A DNA stretch of 64,000 nt from NCBI GenBank assembly GCA_003327435.1, contig QOQV01000010.1, positions 1-64,000 on the forward strand. Direction: 5' to 3'. This DNA comes from Ignavibacteriota bacterium. GTDB taxonomy: Bacteria; Bacteroidota; Ignavibacteria; UBA10030; BY39. A model generated the notes under the pieces. The model ran no database searches. It had not been told where the DNA came from and worked only from the letters and a program-made list of their open reading frames with translations. Shown piece after piece: positions 8,470 to 17,918 of this stretch. A program made the position numbers and the translations under genes. Each line of letters starts with the position of its first letter. Position 1 is the first letter of the stretch.

Positions 8470-9540
8470 TTAGAAAAACCACAGGTCGCCTTCTAAACGA
8501 GTGAAAAACGCTCTATTTGAATGTAAAGCATCGATAATTTCTTTTCTTCTTGAATGAGCCAGCATCCAATTTCTTCCTGGCATAAAAAAACATCTACGGT
8601 CAAAGAATGTTCTCATAAATTCTGGATCTAATCTACCAATCAATTCAATAGCACCTTTACACCAGGCATGATAAAATAATGCATTGATTACCGTTTCTAT
8701 AGTTTGGTCATCAGCAACAATTTGCAAGACATTACTTGAACCATTTTTTAGTAAATTATACAAAAACCACCCCATCACTATACCTTCTTTGTTAAGAACT
8801 ACAATTTTCTGAAATTCTCCAAATCTCTTTTCATTTTTCAATCTTTCAAATAACCACAGCAACGATTTAGAATCATAGACAGGTTTCAATGATTTATGCT
8901 CATAAAATCTATTTAAGTTTATCAGAAAATCATTTACCTCCAATTCTTTTAGTTCAAAATTATTTAATCCAAATTTTTGTTGTGAAAAAGATGGTCTGGA
9001 TAAAATATAATCAGCAATTTTAAAAATACTTCTAATTGGTAAAAACACTCTTGCATTATAAAGCTTTGGTTTTGTCATCAAAAGAGCAAAGCTAATTGGT
9101 TTTAAAGGCTTACGCCAGTATATACTGTGTAGGTAAATTGTTTCACCTCCCAGCCTTTCCCATAAAGGTCTACCAACATCCACAGCCATATCAGTAATGG
9201 AAAGATCCTGGGGTCCAGCGAAAAACTCCTTAAAAAGTTGAAGACTTGCCAACGGAACCTTATCAACCATAAGATGTTGACCAACCCCTATTAGTATATC
9301 TTTACCCTCAAAATGAAATTTTCTGGGCACAACTCCCAAAAATCCCTTAATTTTTCCATTAGAATCTTCGTAAACTAAGGATCTGACTTCTTCATTATAC
9401 CAAGGATTATTAAAACAAACTTCTTTAAAAATTTCATATTGAACTTCTCGCGACAAATCTTTACTCCTCACAAAAGATTTGATATTCAGGTCTATAACCT
9501 GTTCAATGTCTTCTAATTCAAATTTTCTCACTCTACCCAT
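8470..9540 (-). CDS. GNAT-like N-acyltransferase
   Basis: A 356-residue protein whose N-terminal part follows the GNAT pattern ('FELEDIEQVIDLNIKSF', then 'GKIKGFLGVVPRKF' and 'VGQHLMVD'); the remainder reads as a second, weaker acyltransferase-like half. It would move an acyl group from CoA or ACP to an amine. It lies between hypE (46 bases upstream, no terminator seen) and the acyl ligase (15 bases downstream), so it is probably transcribed with both. I see no good Shine-Dalgarno. The coupling with ligase and ACP suggests N-acylation with a ligase-activated acid; that is inference. Confidence 0.65.
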   Translation of the reverse strand: MGRVRKFELEDIEQVIDLNIKSFVRSKDLSREVQYEIFKEVCFNNPWYNEEVRSLVYEDSNGKIKGFLGVVPRKFHFEGKDILIGVGQHLMVDKVPLASLQLFKEFFAGPQDLSITDMAVDVGRPLWERLGGETIYLHSIYWRKPLKPISFALLMTKPKLYNARVFLPIRSIFKIADYILSRPSFSQQKFGLNNFELKELEVNDFLINLNRFYEHKSLKPVYDSKSLLWLFERLKNEKRFGEFQKIVVLNKEGIVMGWFLYNLLKNGSSNVLQIVADDQTIETVINALFYHAWCKGAIELIGRLDPEFMRTFFDRRCFFMPGRNWMLAHSRRKEIIDALHSNRAFFTRLEGDLWFF

Positions 9541-9586
9541 ATAAAATAATCTTGATAATTTTTTCTATTTGTAAATAATAAAAAAT

Positions 9587-10651
9587 TTAACATATCCTTG
9601 GTAATTGTTCACCAGATATCATATCTACAATTCTATTGCTTCCAATAATGGTTTTCATTATAACTGTTTTTTTGTGATTAGCAACCACCTTACCGATAAT
9701 CTGAGCATCTTTACCTAATGGATCTGATTGAATTATTGCTAAAACTTTTTCTGATTCTTGAGGATCAACAAATGCTATAAATTTACCTTCGTTAGCCACA
9801 TATAGCGGATCAAATCCAAGAATTTCACATGCTCCTCTGACCTGTTCATCAATTGGTATCTTTTCTTCATATATTTCAATTCCAACATCAGCAATTGAGG
9901 CGATTTCGTTCAATGTACTTGCAACGCCACCTCTTGTTGGATCTCGCAAGACATGAATTTTATCTGAATTCTTTATCAATTTCTCTATGATATGGTTTAA
10001 TGGTGCTGTATCACTTTGTATGGAGGTTTCAAAATTTAGACCACTTCGAGCAGACATAATCGCAATACCATGTTCAGCAATTTTACCACTTATTATAATA
10101 TCATCACCAACTTTACAATTTAATGGAGAAATTTCAGCAACTATCTTTCCAACACCAGTTGTATTAATAAAGATCTTATCTGCTTTACCGTGTTCAACAA
10201 CTTTTGTATCACCTGTTACAATTTTTACACCGGATCTCTCTGCTGCTTTTTTTATGGACAATATAATTTTCCATAAATCTGCTACTTTTAATCCCTCTTC
10301 TAAAACAAAGCCAAGAGAAATAAAAAGGGGTTTAGCACCACACATTGCAAGGTCGTTTACAGTACCATAAACAGCGAGTTCACCAATATCACCACCCGGG
10401 AAAAATATTGGTTGTACCACATAAGTGTCTGTTGAAAAAGCAATTTTATTACTATCAATTTCCAATATCGCACCATCGTGCTGTAGATTCAAGTATTGAT
10501 TATCAAACTGACTCAAAAACATTTTTTGAATCAGTTGATGCATTAAAGTTCCTCCACCACCATGAGCAATCGTAATGGTATCATATTCGGAGATTGGAAT
10601 TGGACAGCTCAGATTAAAATCTCTTTCATTAATAGTTTGTTTGTCTTCCAT
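9587..10651 (-). CDS. hypE: Hydrogenase maturation protein HypE
   Basis: The 354-residue protein has the glycine-rich start 'TIAHGGGGTLMHQLI', the PurM-like ATP-binding fold ('STDTYVVQPIFFPGGDIG', 'TGDTKVVEHGK', 'RDPTRGGVAS') and ends in PRIC. The C-terminal Cys is the residue carbamoylated by HypF and dehydrated to thiocyanate, the source of the CN ligands of the NiFe active site. It follows hypD by 5 bases in the order hypF-hypC-hypD-hypE. The length is normal. No hydrogenase structural genes are in the window. Confidence 0.97.
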   Translation of the reverse strand: MEDKQTINERDFNLSCPIPISEYDTITIAHGGGGTLMHQLIQKMFLSQFDNQYLNLQHDGAILEIDSNKIAFSTDTYVVQPIFFPGGDIGELAVYGTVNDLAMCGAKPLFISLGFVLEEGLKVADLWKIILSIKKAAERSGVKIVTGDTKVVEHGKADKIFINTTGVGKIVAEISPLNCKVGDDIIISGKIAEHGIAIMSARSGLNFETSIQSDTAPLNHIIEKLIKNSDKIHVLRDPTRGGVASTLNEIASIADVGIEIYEEKIPIDEQVRGACEILGFDPLYVANEGKFIAFVDPQESEKVLAIIQSDPLGKDAQIIGKVVANHKKTVIMKTIIGSNRIVDMISGEQLPRIC

Positions 10652-10656
10652 AAATT

Positions 10657-11742
10657 TTAAATTTTTTTATAACGATAATAAGCTGCGCAAGCCCCCTCTG
10701 AAGAAACCATCGGTGCACCAAGCGGTGTTTCAGGTTTACAAATAGTGGCAAATGCATTACATTCAGTAGGTTTTTTTAAACCCTGTAATACTTCACCAGC
10801 AATACATAACTCTGATTCATTTCTGTTTAAATTTTGTAGTTGAAATTTTTTTTCAGCATCAAACATTTCCAATTCAGGTTTCAATTTTAACCCACTCATT
10901 GGTATTATACCAATACCACGCCATTGTCTATCTACAACATCAAATGTATCATTTAAAATTTTCTTCGCATGAATATTTCCTTCTTTTTTAACAGAGCGGG
11001 AGTATTGATTTTCTACAAAATACATTCCTGATTCTAATTGTTTTATTGCCATAAATATTCCCTCAAGAATATCAAGAGGTTCAAAGCCGGTAACAATAAT
11101 AGGAACCTTAAATTTTTCAGCTATGGGAATATATTCCTCATACCCCATAACTGTGCAGACATGCCCAGCTGCCAGAAATGCTTGAATTCTTGAATTATTT
11201 GAAGAAAGCAATGCCTTTATTGCTGGTGGAACAAGCACATGCGAGCAGATAATTGAAAAATTTTGAATGTTTCTGCGCTTTGCTTCGAGAACTGACATAG
11301 CGTTAGGAGGTGCGGTTGTCTCGAACCCAACAGCAAAGAAAACCACTTCCTTCGAGGGATTTTCCTCTGCAATTTTTAAAGCTTCTAAAGAAGAATATAC
11401 TATTCTTACATCTGCTCCTTTTGCTTTAACACTTAATAAATCATATTCTGAACCAGGAACTCTTAACATATCTCCATAAGAAGTAAATACCACATTGTTC
11501 TGTGAGGCAATTGTAACTGCTTTATCAATCATTTCAAGCGGTGTAACACAAACAGGGCAACCAGGTCCATGAATAAGATTAATACTTTCTGGTAACAAAT
11601 CTTCAATACCGTACTTTAAGATGGTATGAGTTTGACCACCACAAATTTCCATTATGGTCCAATTGTGTTTCGCAAGCTTTTTAATTTCTTTCAACAATAC
11701 CTCAACAGCATTTCTATTGCGAAATTCATCTATATATTTCAT
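10657..11742 (-). CDS. hypD: Hydrogenase maturation protein HypD
   Basis: A 361-residue HypD. It carries '[20 protein letters not shown]', the cluster motif '[11 protein letters not shown]', 'AVGFETTAP' and '[12 protein letters not shown]', with further cysteines near the C-terminus ('CIAGEVLQG', '[15 protein letters not shown]'). HypD is the [4Fe-4S] scaffold that, with HypC, assembles Fe(CN)2CO for NiFe hydrogenase. Its ATG overlaps the hypC stop by 4 bases, so the partners are translationally coupled. Confidence 0.97.
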   Translation of the reverse strand: MKYIDEFRNRNAVEVLLKEIKKLAKHNWTIMEICGGQTHTILKYGIEDLLPESINLIHGPGCPVCVTPLEMIDKAVTIASQNNVVFTSYGDMLRVPGSEYDLLSVKAKGADVRIVYSSLEALKIAEENPSKEVVFFAVGFETTAPPNAMSVLEAKRRNIQNFSIICSHVLVPPAIKALLSSNNSRIQAFLAAGHVCTVMGYEEYIPIAEKFKVPIIVTGFEPLDILEGIFMAIKQLESGMYFVENQYSRSVKKEGNIHAKKILNDTFDVVDRQWRGIGIIPMSGLKLKPELEMFDAEKKFQLQNLNRNESELCIAGEVLQGLKKPTECNAFATICKPETPLGAPMVSSEGACAAYYRYKKI

Positions 11743-11993
11743 AATTCGTTTTGTTCTTCTCTATTTTGTGTTTCTTCTATCTGTTTAAAAAGCTTCAATG
11801 TCTCTTCAGCTTCCTTTTCATCTACAATACTCAATGCAAAACCCACATGTACAATCACATAATCACCGATTTTGGCTTCTGGTACCCATTCCAGACAAAC
11901 ATCCTTTACGATACCACTAAAACTCACTTTCCCCATAAGGGGTTGAGTATTATTTTGAATTTTTATAATTTTTCCAGGTATTGCTAAACACAT
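11739..11993 (-). CDS. hypC: HypC/HybG/HupF family hydrogenase maturation chaperone
   Basis: An 84-residue protein starting MCLAIPGKI. Cys2 is the iron-binding residue exposed after Met removal. The beta-barrel part ('[20 protein letters not shown]', '[13 protein letters not shown]') is typical, and a short charged tail follows. HypC carries the Fe(CN)2CO unit with HypD and hands it to the hydrogenase large subunit. It lies 10 bases after hypF and overlaps hypD by 4 bases. Confidence 0.96.
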   Translation of the reverse strand: MCLAIPGKIIKIQNNTQPLMGKVSFSGIVKDVCLEWVPEAKIGDYVIVHVGFALSIVDEKEAEETLKLFKQIEETQNREEQNEL

Positions 11994-12003
11994 ACTAATT
12001 TCC

Positions 12004-14289
12004 TTACAATTCTTTATTATAATTTTTAAGTGCTAAGTATGCCTGGCCTAATGCAATTCCACCGTCATTTGGTGGAATTCTCTGATGCCAGAATACTCTT
12101 CTACCATCCGTTTCTAACAATTTTATTGTTTCTTCCAATAATAAAACATTCTGGAAGCAACCACCACTCAATACAATTTTTTTCAGATCCTTTATTTCAG
12201 CAACCTTTTTTATTATTTTTGCCATTGTATTATGAAATTTTCTAGCAATAATTTCTTTCGGCTTTTTAGTCGAGTCGAAAATTAATTCTTCAATCATTTT
12301 TTTCCAATCAATTATGTATAAGCTCTCTTCTTTGATTGAGATTTCATAATAATCTGATGTATTTCCTTCTATTGCAGCATATTCAAGCATCATTGCCGCC
12401 TGACCCTCAAAAGCAGAAACATCTCTGATATTTAAGATTGATGCAACCGCATCAAAAATTCTACCTGCGCTCGTAGTAAGAGGTGAGTTAATTTTATTAA
12501 TCAACATATTTTTTATCAATCTAATTTCTTTATCTGAGAATTTTTCATTTATAAATTCTCGATAAATGTCGAAAACTTTTTCACCGTTAATTTCATACAG
12601 CATTCCCATAACAGCTCGTCTGGGTTCTCGAATTGCGATTTCACCACCAGGTAAAGGGAATTCTCGAAATGAAGCAACTCTTTCGAATTTTTTCAAATCC
12701 GTAACAAAAAATTCACCACCCCATATTTTACCATCCTCACCATACCCAGTTCCGTCCCATGCAACACCCAGAACTTCTCCTTCCAATTTATTTTCAGCAT
12801 AGCATGCAGCTATATGAGCTTTATGATGTTGTATTCTTATTGAATGAAATCCAGAATTTTGTGAATATTTTGTAGACAAATAATCAGGATGTAAATCACT
12901 AACATAAACTGGATTCTCTGAAGGATAGAGTTGCAGAAAATCCTGAGTAATTCTTGTAAATGCATTGTAAGATTCCTGAGTTGATAAATCTCCAATGTGC
13001 TGACTTATAAAAATGTTCTTGGAGTTGGTAAGTGCAATTGTGTTCTTTAAATGTGCACCAACAGCAATGAAAGTATTTTTATTTTCATCGAATTCATTTT
13101 CTATTGATATTGGCAATGGTGCATATCCTCTCGCTCTTCTTAATACCATTTCTCTATTTTTTACAATTCTAACAATTGAATCATCAACGTGACGAACAAT
13201 TGGACGATTATGCACAAGAAAATAATCAGCAATTCCTTTTAATCTCAGCAATGCTTCGCGTTCATCGATACACATTGGTTCTTCTGAAAGATTTCCACTT
13301 GTGGCAACAATTGGCTTATTCACCAATTTCATTAACAGATGATGAAGCGGAGTATATGGTAACATTATACCAAAATATGGATTATTGGGTGCCACCAAAT
13401 TTGAGATAATATCGTTTTCCCCTGATTTTCTTTTCAGTAAAACTATCGGTGCTTCCGGTGAAAGTAATGCCCTCTTTTCAAAATCAGATACATCACACAC
13501 TTCCATTACTCTTTGAACATCTGAAAACATCAAAGCAAAAGGTTTTTCTTCCCTTATCTTACGTCTGCGTAATTCGTTTAATGCCAAATCATTTGTTGCA
13601 TCGACGATGAGCTGAAAACCACCAAGTCCTTTTAAAGCAATAATTTTCCCTTTCAGAATCAGGTCTGCGGCTACTTCCAAAGACGAATTATATTTTTCTA
13701 ATAATTTTCCCTCAGCATCCCATAGTTCTAAGTGAGGGCCACAAACAGGACAGGCAATTGGTTGAGCATGAAATCTTCTATCTTCAGGATTTTCATACTC
13801 ACTTTTGCATTTATCACACATTTGAAAATTTTTCATAGAAGTATTTGGACGATCATAAGGTAGAGATTCGATAATGGAGAATCTTGTACCACAATTTGTA
13901 CAATTAATGAATGGATATAAATATCTTCTATCATTTACATCAAACAATTCATTAAGGCAATCATTGCAAACAGCAATATCTGGTAGGATTATAGCCGATT
14001 TTTCCTCATCGGAATCACTTTCTCTTATAGAAAACTCCTCATAACCAGATGGTTCTAAAAATGAAAATTCTAAGCTGTTAATGAAAGATCTTGGAGGTTT
14101 TTCCTTTTCAATCCTGAGGATAAACTCCTCTAATTTACATCTATCACCCTCTGCTTCAATAAACACACCTTTTGAAGAGTTAAAAACAAAACCCTTCAAA
14201 CCAATTTCTTTTGCGAGCCTGTAAATGAACGGTCTAAATCCAACGCCTTGAACAGCACCGCGAATTGATATATTTACACGAGATATCAT
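12004..14289 (-). CDS. hypF: Carbamoyltransferase HypF
   Basis: I chose the ATG at 14289 (MISRVNISIRG); the frame extends 12 codons further to a TTG, but the acylphosphatase domain begins right after this ATG. The protein has about 761 residues. In order it has acylphosphatase ('GAVQGVGFRPFIYRLA'), two Cys4 zinc fingers (CNDC...CTNC and CDKC...CPVC), a YrdC-like domain ('GLGGFQLIVDATN', 'ATSGNLSEEPM') and a Kae1-like domain ('HHKAHIAACYAE', 'WDGTGYGEDGKIWGGEF', 'LSGGCFQNVLL'). It makes carbamoyl-AMP and transfers the carbamoyl group to the HypE C-terminal Cys. It is first in the hypFCDE row. There is no Shine-Dalgarno, and the promoter ends 7 bases before the ATG. Confidence 0.96.
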   Translation of the reverse strand: MISRVNISIRGAVQGVGFRPFIYRLAKEIGLKGFVFNSSKGVFIEAEGDRCKLEEFILRIEKEKPPRSFINSLEFSFLEPSGYEEFSIRESDSDEEKSAIILPDIAVCNDCLNELFDVNDRRYLYPFINCTNCGTRFSIIESLPYDRPNTSMKNFQMCDKCKSEYENPEDRRFHAQPIACPVCGPHLELWDAEGKLLEKYNSSLEVAADLILKGKIIALKGLGGFQLIVDATNDLALNELRRRKIREEKPFALMFSDVQRVMEVCDVSDFEKRALLSPEAPIVLLKRKSGENDIISNLVAPNNPYFGIMLPYTPLHHLLMKLVNKPIVATSGNLSEEPMCIDEREALLRLKGIADYFLVHNRPIVRHVDDSIVRIVKNREMVLRRARGYAPLPISIENEFDENKNTFIAVGAHLKNTIALTNSKNIFISQHIGDLSTQESYNAFTRITQDFLQLYPSENPVYVSDLHPDYLSTKYSQNSGFHSIRIQHHKAHIAACYAENKLEGEVLGVAWDGTGYGEDGKIWGGEFFVTDLKKFERVASFREFPLPGGEIAIREPRRAVMGMLYEINGEKVFDIYREFINEKFSDKEIRLIKNMLINKINSPLTTSAGRIFDAVASILNIRDVSAFEGQAAMMLEYAAIEGNTSDYYEISIKEESLYIIDWKKMIEELIFDSTKKPKEIIARKFHNTMAKIIKKVAEIKDLKKIVLSGGCFQNVLLLEETIKLLETDGRRVFWHQRIPPNDGGIALGQAYLALKNYNKEL

Positions 14290-14319
14290 CGGTTTAAATA
14301 TAAAATATATACCGATGAT
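14285..14319. promoter_or_regulatory. Inverted repeat bracketing the hypF promoter, candidate operator
   Basis: ATCATCGGT (14285-14293) and ACCGATGAT (14311-14319) are perfect 9-base complements 17 bases apart; pairing resumes outside a one-base bulge (GAT/ATC). One arm covers the hypF start codon and the expected transcription start, the other the -35/spacer region. This suits a dimeric regulator controlling hydrogenase maturation genes. If transcription starts further upstream, the same arms would fold into a hairpin hiding the AUG. Confidence 0.45.
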
Positions 14320-14325
14320 TATCAA
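14297..14325 (-). promoter_or_regulatory. hypF promoter, possibly leaderless
   Basis: On the minus strand TTGATA (14325-14320), a 17-base spacer and TATATT (14302-14297) form a good sigma-70-type promoter. Only 7 bases (TAAACCG) separate the -10 box from the hypF ATG, so transcription should start at or one base from the start codon. Confidence 0.55.
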
Positions 14326-14376
14326 ATGAACTTAAGCTTACAATTATGGTGATCTAATTAAATTTAAAAAAATAGT

Positions 14377-17300
14377 TTATTTTATATAAACCATTCTTTT
14401 TATTTCTGTAAATTCTTTATGTTTATTTTCATCAGAAGAATGCAGTGAAACTGAAAATTTATAATAATAAATACCAGATGCAAGTTTCAATTGATCGGCT
14501 GAAATCTCCACTTCGTTCCAGCCTCCATCAAATTCCTGTTTGTTCAGAATGGTTGCGACTCTTTGCCCCAGGACATTATATAATTCGACAGTAACAATTG
14601 CTTCTTCAGGTAAATAAAACTCAATTAGCGTATTAGGATTAAAAGGATTTGGATAATTTTGGAGTAAAACAAATTTATCTGGAATTTCAATGCTCTCTTC
14701 ATCATGAATGGGGTATGATACAAAATTATAAGAAGAGTCTAATCTAAGAAATGGAACTTCTGATAATAGTTTTACTGGTTTAAGTTGGAGTCTCGAGGCA
14801 AAACTTATTGTATCAATTGGTCCACAAAAAGCATCATTGATCATTCTAATTTTTGTATACAATGTTTCAGGGTCTAATCCACTCCATACAGGTGGCATCA
14901 AACATTGAGGCGAGATGGAGAAATCATCATAGGACGACATATAGAGGTCCAAAGTGGTTGCAATCCCTCTAATCGACATACCATTCATCGGATTGTCGCC
15001 ACCTTCATCAAAAATCAAATTACCAAATCCTTGAGGAATGATACCAAAATCACTAGCCTTAATGTTTGCTTTCAGAGCGACTGCCTCAGCAAATAATTTA
15101 TTATTTCCTTTTGTTGGGGTTAAACTATTTTGTTGCCTCTTAATTGAAACCCTATTTGTAAATTTATCAAGGCATCTTGCATCTCCAATATGCATTCTGC
15201 CGTATTTATCTATAAGGGATTTCATCACATCCTTATATGTTCTATGTAATACTGTATGTGGACCACCTATCCCAACTCTTAAATTATTTCCAGCGCCTGC
15301 TTCAAGTACGTTTACAGCATTAGGCATCGGATAGCGTGCTTCATAAAAATCAATTAGATTAACAAACCGTTTCGTACTTACTGAATCATCATATCTGAAA
15401 ATTATCCATTTAGTGGCTTGTGGTTTTAATTTCATCGACAAGCCGCTTATTTTTATACTATCGTCGGGTTGGAGATATTGATTGAAAAATATTGTTAATT
15501 GATTCAGGTCTATAGAAACTGAACAGATTTTTGTAACACTTATACTACCCAAAATCGGTGGTCTTTTGAACGATATAGTAACGCTTTTAACTGAATCCAT
15601 AATAGAAAAATCTGAGGGTTTAATCCAATTTGTTTGCCAGAAAATTTTATCTGGTTTCTTTTTAACAGGTTTATATGCTAATGCGAAACTATCCGAATTA
15701 AAAGTTCTGAATGCAAGATTGAATGTTGTATCATAAATATTTCCGAAATAGATATCACTTCTTACTTCTTCCGGTCCAAGCTGAACAAAATGTGGCTGAA
15801 GTGCTGTTGGGTATGTTTGTCTCCAGCTACTTTTTGCAATCTGATTGACTGTATAATTTCCAGGCAAAAGATTTTCAAATGTGAACTCGCCCTGTGAATT
15901 GGTTAGGGTAGAGAGATTGACAAATGTGTTATAATGTGAATTCCCTTCCAAAATAACATACCAGTTACTAAGTCCACTATCCTGATCATCCTTGATGTTG
16001 TTTCCATTTATATCGTGAAAAATCATACCAGAAATAGAACCAAACCCAATTTGGTAATTACCAAAATCAAGAGTATCGAATTCTACTTCGGAAGCCATAT
16101 CAACAATATAAAATGAATCTGGTAAGGATTGCCACCATCCAATAACAGGAACTTCAGTAACTTTATAAACATTCGGTGGTAAATTTAAGAATGAATAATA
16201 TCCATTGCTATCGGTAAGAACTTGCCTGAAATTTACAAATTGATTTCCTGCTTTTTTCATCAATTTTATTTTAAAGTTAGCTAATCCAACCTCATTAGAA
16301 TCCCTAACACCATTCCGATTTTCATCAAAAAATTTATAACCTGATACATAATTTTGTAGTGTTGTACCATAGTTACCAAAATCCAGATTTGAGAGTATTG
16401 TATCGAGATTGTTTATTGTAACAGAATATATTCCTTCTGGTGGATAGGTCTGTGTCCAACCGTATTTACTTATTTCTTCTAATTGATATTCGCCAGCACT
16501 GAGCACAAAAAAATTATATGTGCCAAGTGAATCAGTTTTATCATAGTCGATTAAGTTCCATCCTTCATCTTGAGAATACTGATAAAGCCAGATTTTCCAT
16601 CCGGTAATTAATGTATCCTCTGGATCTTTTTGAGAGTTTTGGTTCAGGTCATTGAATTTCACCCCACTGAGAAAAGCTGATTGAGTATAGTTACCAAAAT
16701 GCAAACTATCAATTAGTGAATCTGGAGATATTAATTCGATCGAGTACTGACCAGCGATAGGACAGGTTTGTGTCCAACCAGTTCTGTTTTCTTCAGTAAT
16801 AAGATAATTTCCAAGTGGTAATGGAATTTGATATCTGCCTCTAATATTTGTCTTAGCTGTAATACTAATTCCGTTACCGTTAGCATTAATATACCAATCC
16901 TTAATTCCCTTATCTTCGATATCTTTAATGCCATTTTGATTAAAATCAAAAAATTTCTTTCCTGAGATTAATCCACCTTGATCATATATTAAAATATCAT
17001 CCACAAGCCAACCAGGAAACTCATTGAATAGATTATCTCCGGTATCAAATAAAAATCTAATCAAAACATTATTTCCCACATACGGAGAAAGGTCTAACAG
17101 ACTCAATTGCCAACCATCACTTGAACCATTTGGTGCAGAACCATAACCACCTCTTAAATGATTCCAGCTCGAACCACCATCAGTTGAAATATCAACCATA
17201 CAGAAGTCCCAACCTTGTTCTGTTTCATATTTTTCAGCAAAAAGAAGATGTACAGGAGCAACTGCACTATTTAAATCTATCGTAGGTGAAATTAGCGCAT

Positions 17301-17694
17301 TTAATATTCGTTCACCTGTATTATAATTTCCATTATCTTCTATACCACACCAATAACTTGTTTGCCCGGAAGTTGCATCAGTTGTAGTCTTATGCCACAT
17401 ATCTGTCCCCTCATATGCAAGTGTAGTCCATTGACTCGAAATCCCTTCAAAGTTATCAAAAAAATAAATTATAGAATTTGATTTATAATTATCACTAATA
17501 TAAATACCTACTTTAGAAAAGTTACTTCTAAATTTAGATGCTTGTTTACCAACAGTTAGTTTGAGAAATTTTTTATAACTTTCCATTTGTTCGTTAGCAT
17601 TAATGGATCTTAAGTCATTCAACTTGGGATGGTCTTGAGCTAAAGAGTTGGTAAATAAAAGACATATCATAAATATCATAATTCTCGTTTTCAT
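14377..17694 (-). CDS. Large T9SS-exported protein with SdrD-like B domains
   Basis: A 1105-residue protein with a signal peptide ('MIFMICLLFTNSLAQ'). An N-terminal jelly-roll-like segment ('FFDNFEGISSQW', 'DISTDGGSSW', 'PGWLVDDI') is followed by four SdrD B-like modules, each opening like 'SGKKFFDFNQNGIKD' (near residues 240, 340, 445 and 550); the D-x-N-x-N/D pattern suggests calcium binding. A long unassigned region follows, and the end is a T9SS type A sorting domain ('LLQNYPNPFNPNT', 'LYNVLGQRV', 'SGIYYYKF'). The ATG has GGAG about 8 bases upstream. A weak promoter (TTGCTT-17-TAAATT) lies before it. It is probably monocistronic, between hypF and the ATPase gene. It is a surface or secreted structural protein of unknown role. 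Confidence 0.85.
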   Translation of the reverse strand: MKTRIMIFMICLLFTNSLAQDHPKLNDLRSINANEQMESYKKFLKLTVGKQASKFRSNFSKVGIYISDNYKSNSIIYFFDNFEGISSQWTTLAYEGTDMWHKTTTDATSGQTSYWCGIEDNGNYNTGERILNALISPTIDLNSAVAPVHLLFAEKYETEQGWDFCMVDISTDGGSSWNHLRGGYGSAPNGSSDGWQLSLLDLSPYVGNNVLIRFLFDTGDNLFNEFPGWLVDDILIYDQGGLISGKKFFDFNQNGIKDIEDKGIKDWYINANGNGISITAKTNIRGRYQIPLPLGNYLITEENRTGWTQTCPIAGQYSIELISPDSLIDSLHFGNYTQSAFLSGVKFNDLNQNSQKDPEDTLITGWKIWLYQYSQDEGWNLIDYDKTDSLGTYNFFVLSAGEYQLEEISKYGWTQTYPPEGIYSVTINNLDTILSNLDFGNYGTTLQNYVSGYKFFDENRNGVRDSNEVGLANFKIKLMKKAGNQFVNFRQVLTDSNGYYSFLNLPPNVYKVTEVPVIGWWQSLPDSFYIVDMASEVEFDTLDFGNYQIGFGSISGMIFHDINGNNIKDDQDSGLSNWYVILEGNSHYNTFVNLSTLTNSQGEFTFENLLPGNYTVNQIAKSSWRQTYPTALQPHFVQLGPEEVRSDIYFGNIYDTTFNLAFRTFNSDSFALAYKPVKKKPDKIFWQTNWIKPSDFSIMDSVKSVTISFKRPPILGSISVTKICSVSIDLNQLTIFFNQYLQPDDSIKISGLSMKLKPQATKWIIFRYDDSVSTKRFVNLIDFYEARYPMPNAVNVLEAGAGNNLRVGIGGPHTVLHRTYKDVMKSLIDKYGRMHIGDARCLDKFTNRVSIKRQQNSLTPTKGNNKLFAEAVALKANIKASDFGIIPQGFGNLIFDEGGDNPMNGMSIRGIATTLDLYMSSYDDFSISPQCLMPPVWSGLDPETLYTKIRMINDAFCGPIDTISFASRLQLKPVKLLSEVPFLRLDSSYNFVSYPIHDEESIEIPDKFVLLQNYPNPFNPNTLIEFYLPEEAIVTVELYNVLGQRVATILNKQEFDGGWNEVEISADQLKLASGIYYYKFSVSLHSSDENKHKEFTEIKRMVYIK

Positions 17695-17733
17695 AATTTC
17701 AATCTCCTAATTATTTTGTTAATTTCTAATATA

Positions 17734-17762
17734 AATTTAGAAATATTACTAAATAAAAGCAA
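17734..17762 (-). promoter_or_regulatory. Possible promoter of the SdrD-like T9SS protein gene
   Basis: On the minus strand TTGCTT (17762-17757), a 17-base spacer and TAAATT (17739-17734), 40 bases before the ATG. Both boxes are imperfect. Confidence 0.3.
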
Positions 17763-17831
17763 ATTTCTATTCATTACTTAACATTACAATTGCTTCATTT
17801 TAAATAAGTTATGAAAATTAATAAAAATATA

Positions 17832-17858
17832 AGCCCGGGCTTTATCTTGACCCGGGCT
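17832..17858 (-). terminator. Rho-independent terminator after the GspE-type gene
   Basis: AGCCCGGG (17832-17839) and CCCGGGCT (17851-17858) form an 8-bp GC-rich stem with an 11-base loop. Read on the minus strand it is followed by TTATATTTTTATT, and it lies 57 bases past the ATPase gene stop. It separates that gene from the T9SS gene downstream. Confidence 0.65.
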
Positions 17859-17870
17859 CGGAGGTTTGTT

Positions 17871-17918
17871 ATGAGGGATTTATTGGTGCGATTTACGGCT
17901 GTAGGACCGTCTTTTTAA
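17871..17918 (+). CDS. Candidate 15-residue peptide with good Shine-Dalgarno
   Basis: A 15-codon frame (MRDLLVRFTAVGPSF) starts 7 bases after GGAGG, on the plus strand opposite the 3' untranslated region of the ATPase gene; its TAA overlaps the stop codon of that gene. No promoter is evident and the plus-strand hairpin sits just upstream. It could be chance; I do not recognise the peptide. Confidence 0.15.
   Translation: MRDLLVRFTAVGPSF

Noticed and set aside
9587-14289. A complete hydrogenase locus
   Set aside because: Only maturation genes hypF, hypC, hypD and hypE are present; no large or small subunit, hypA or hypB lies in the window.
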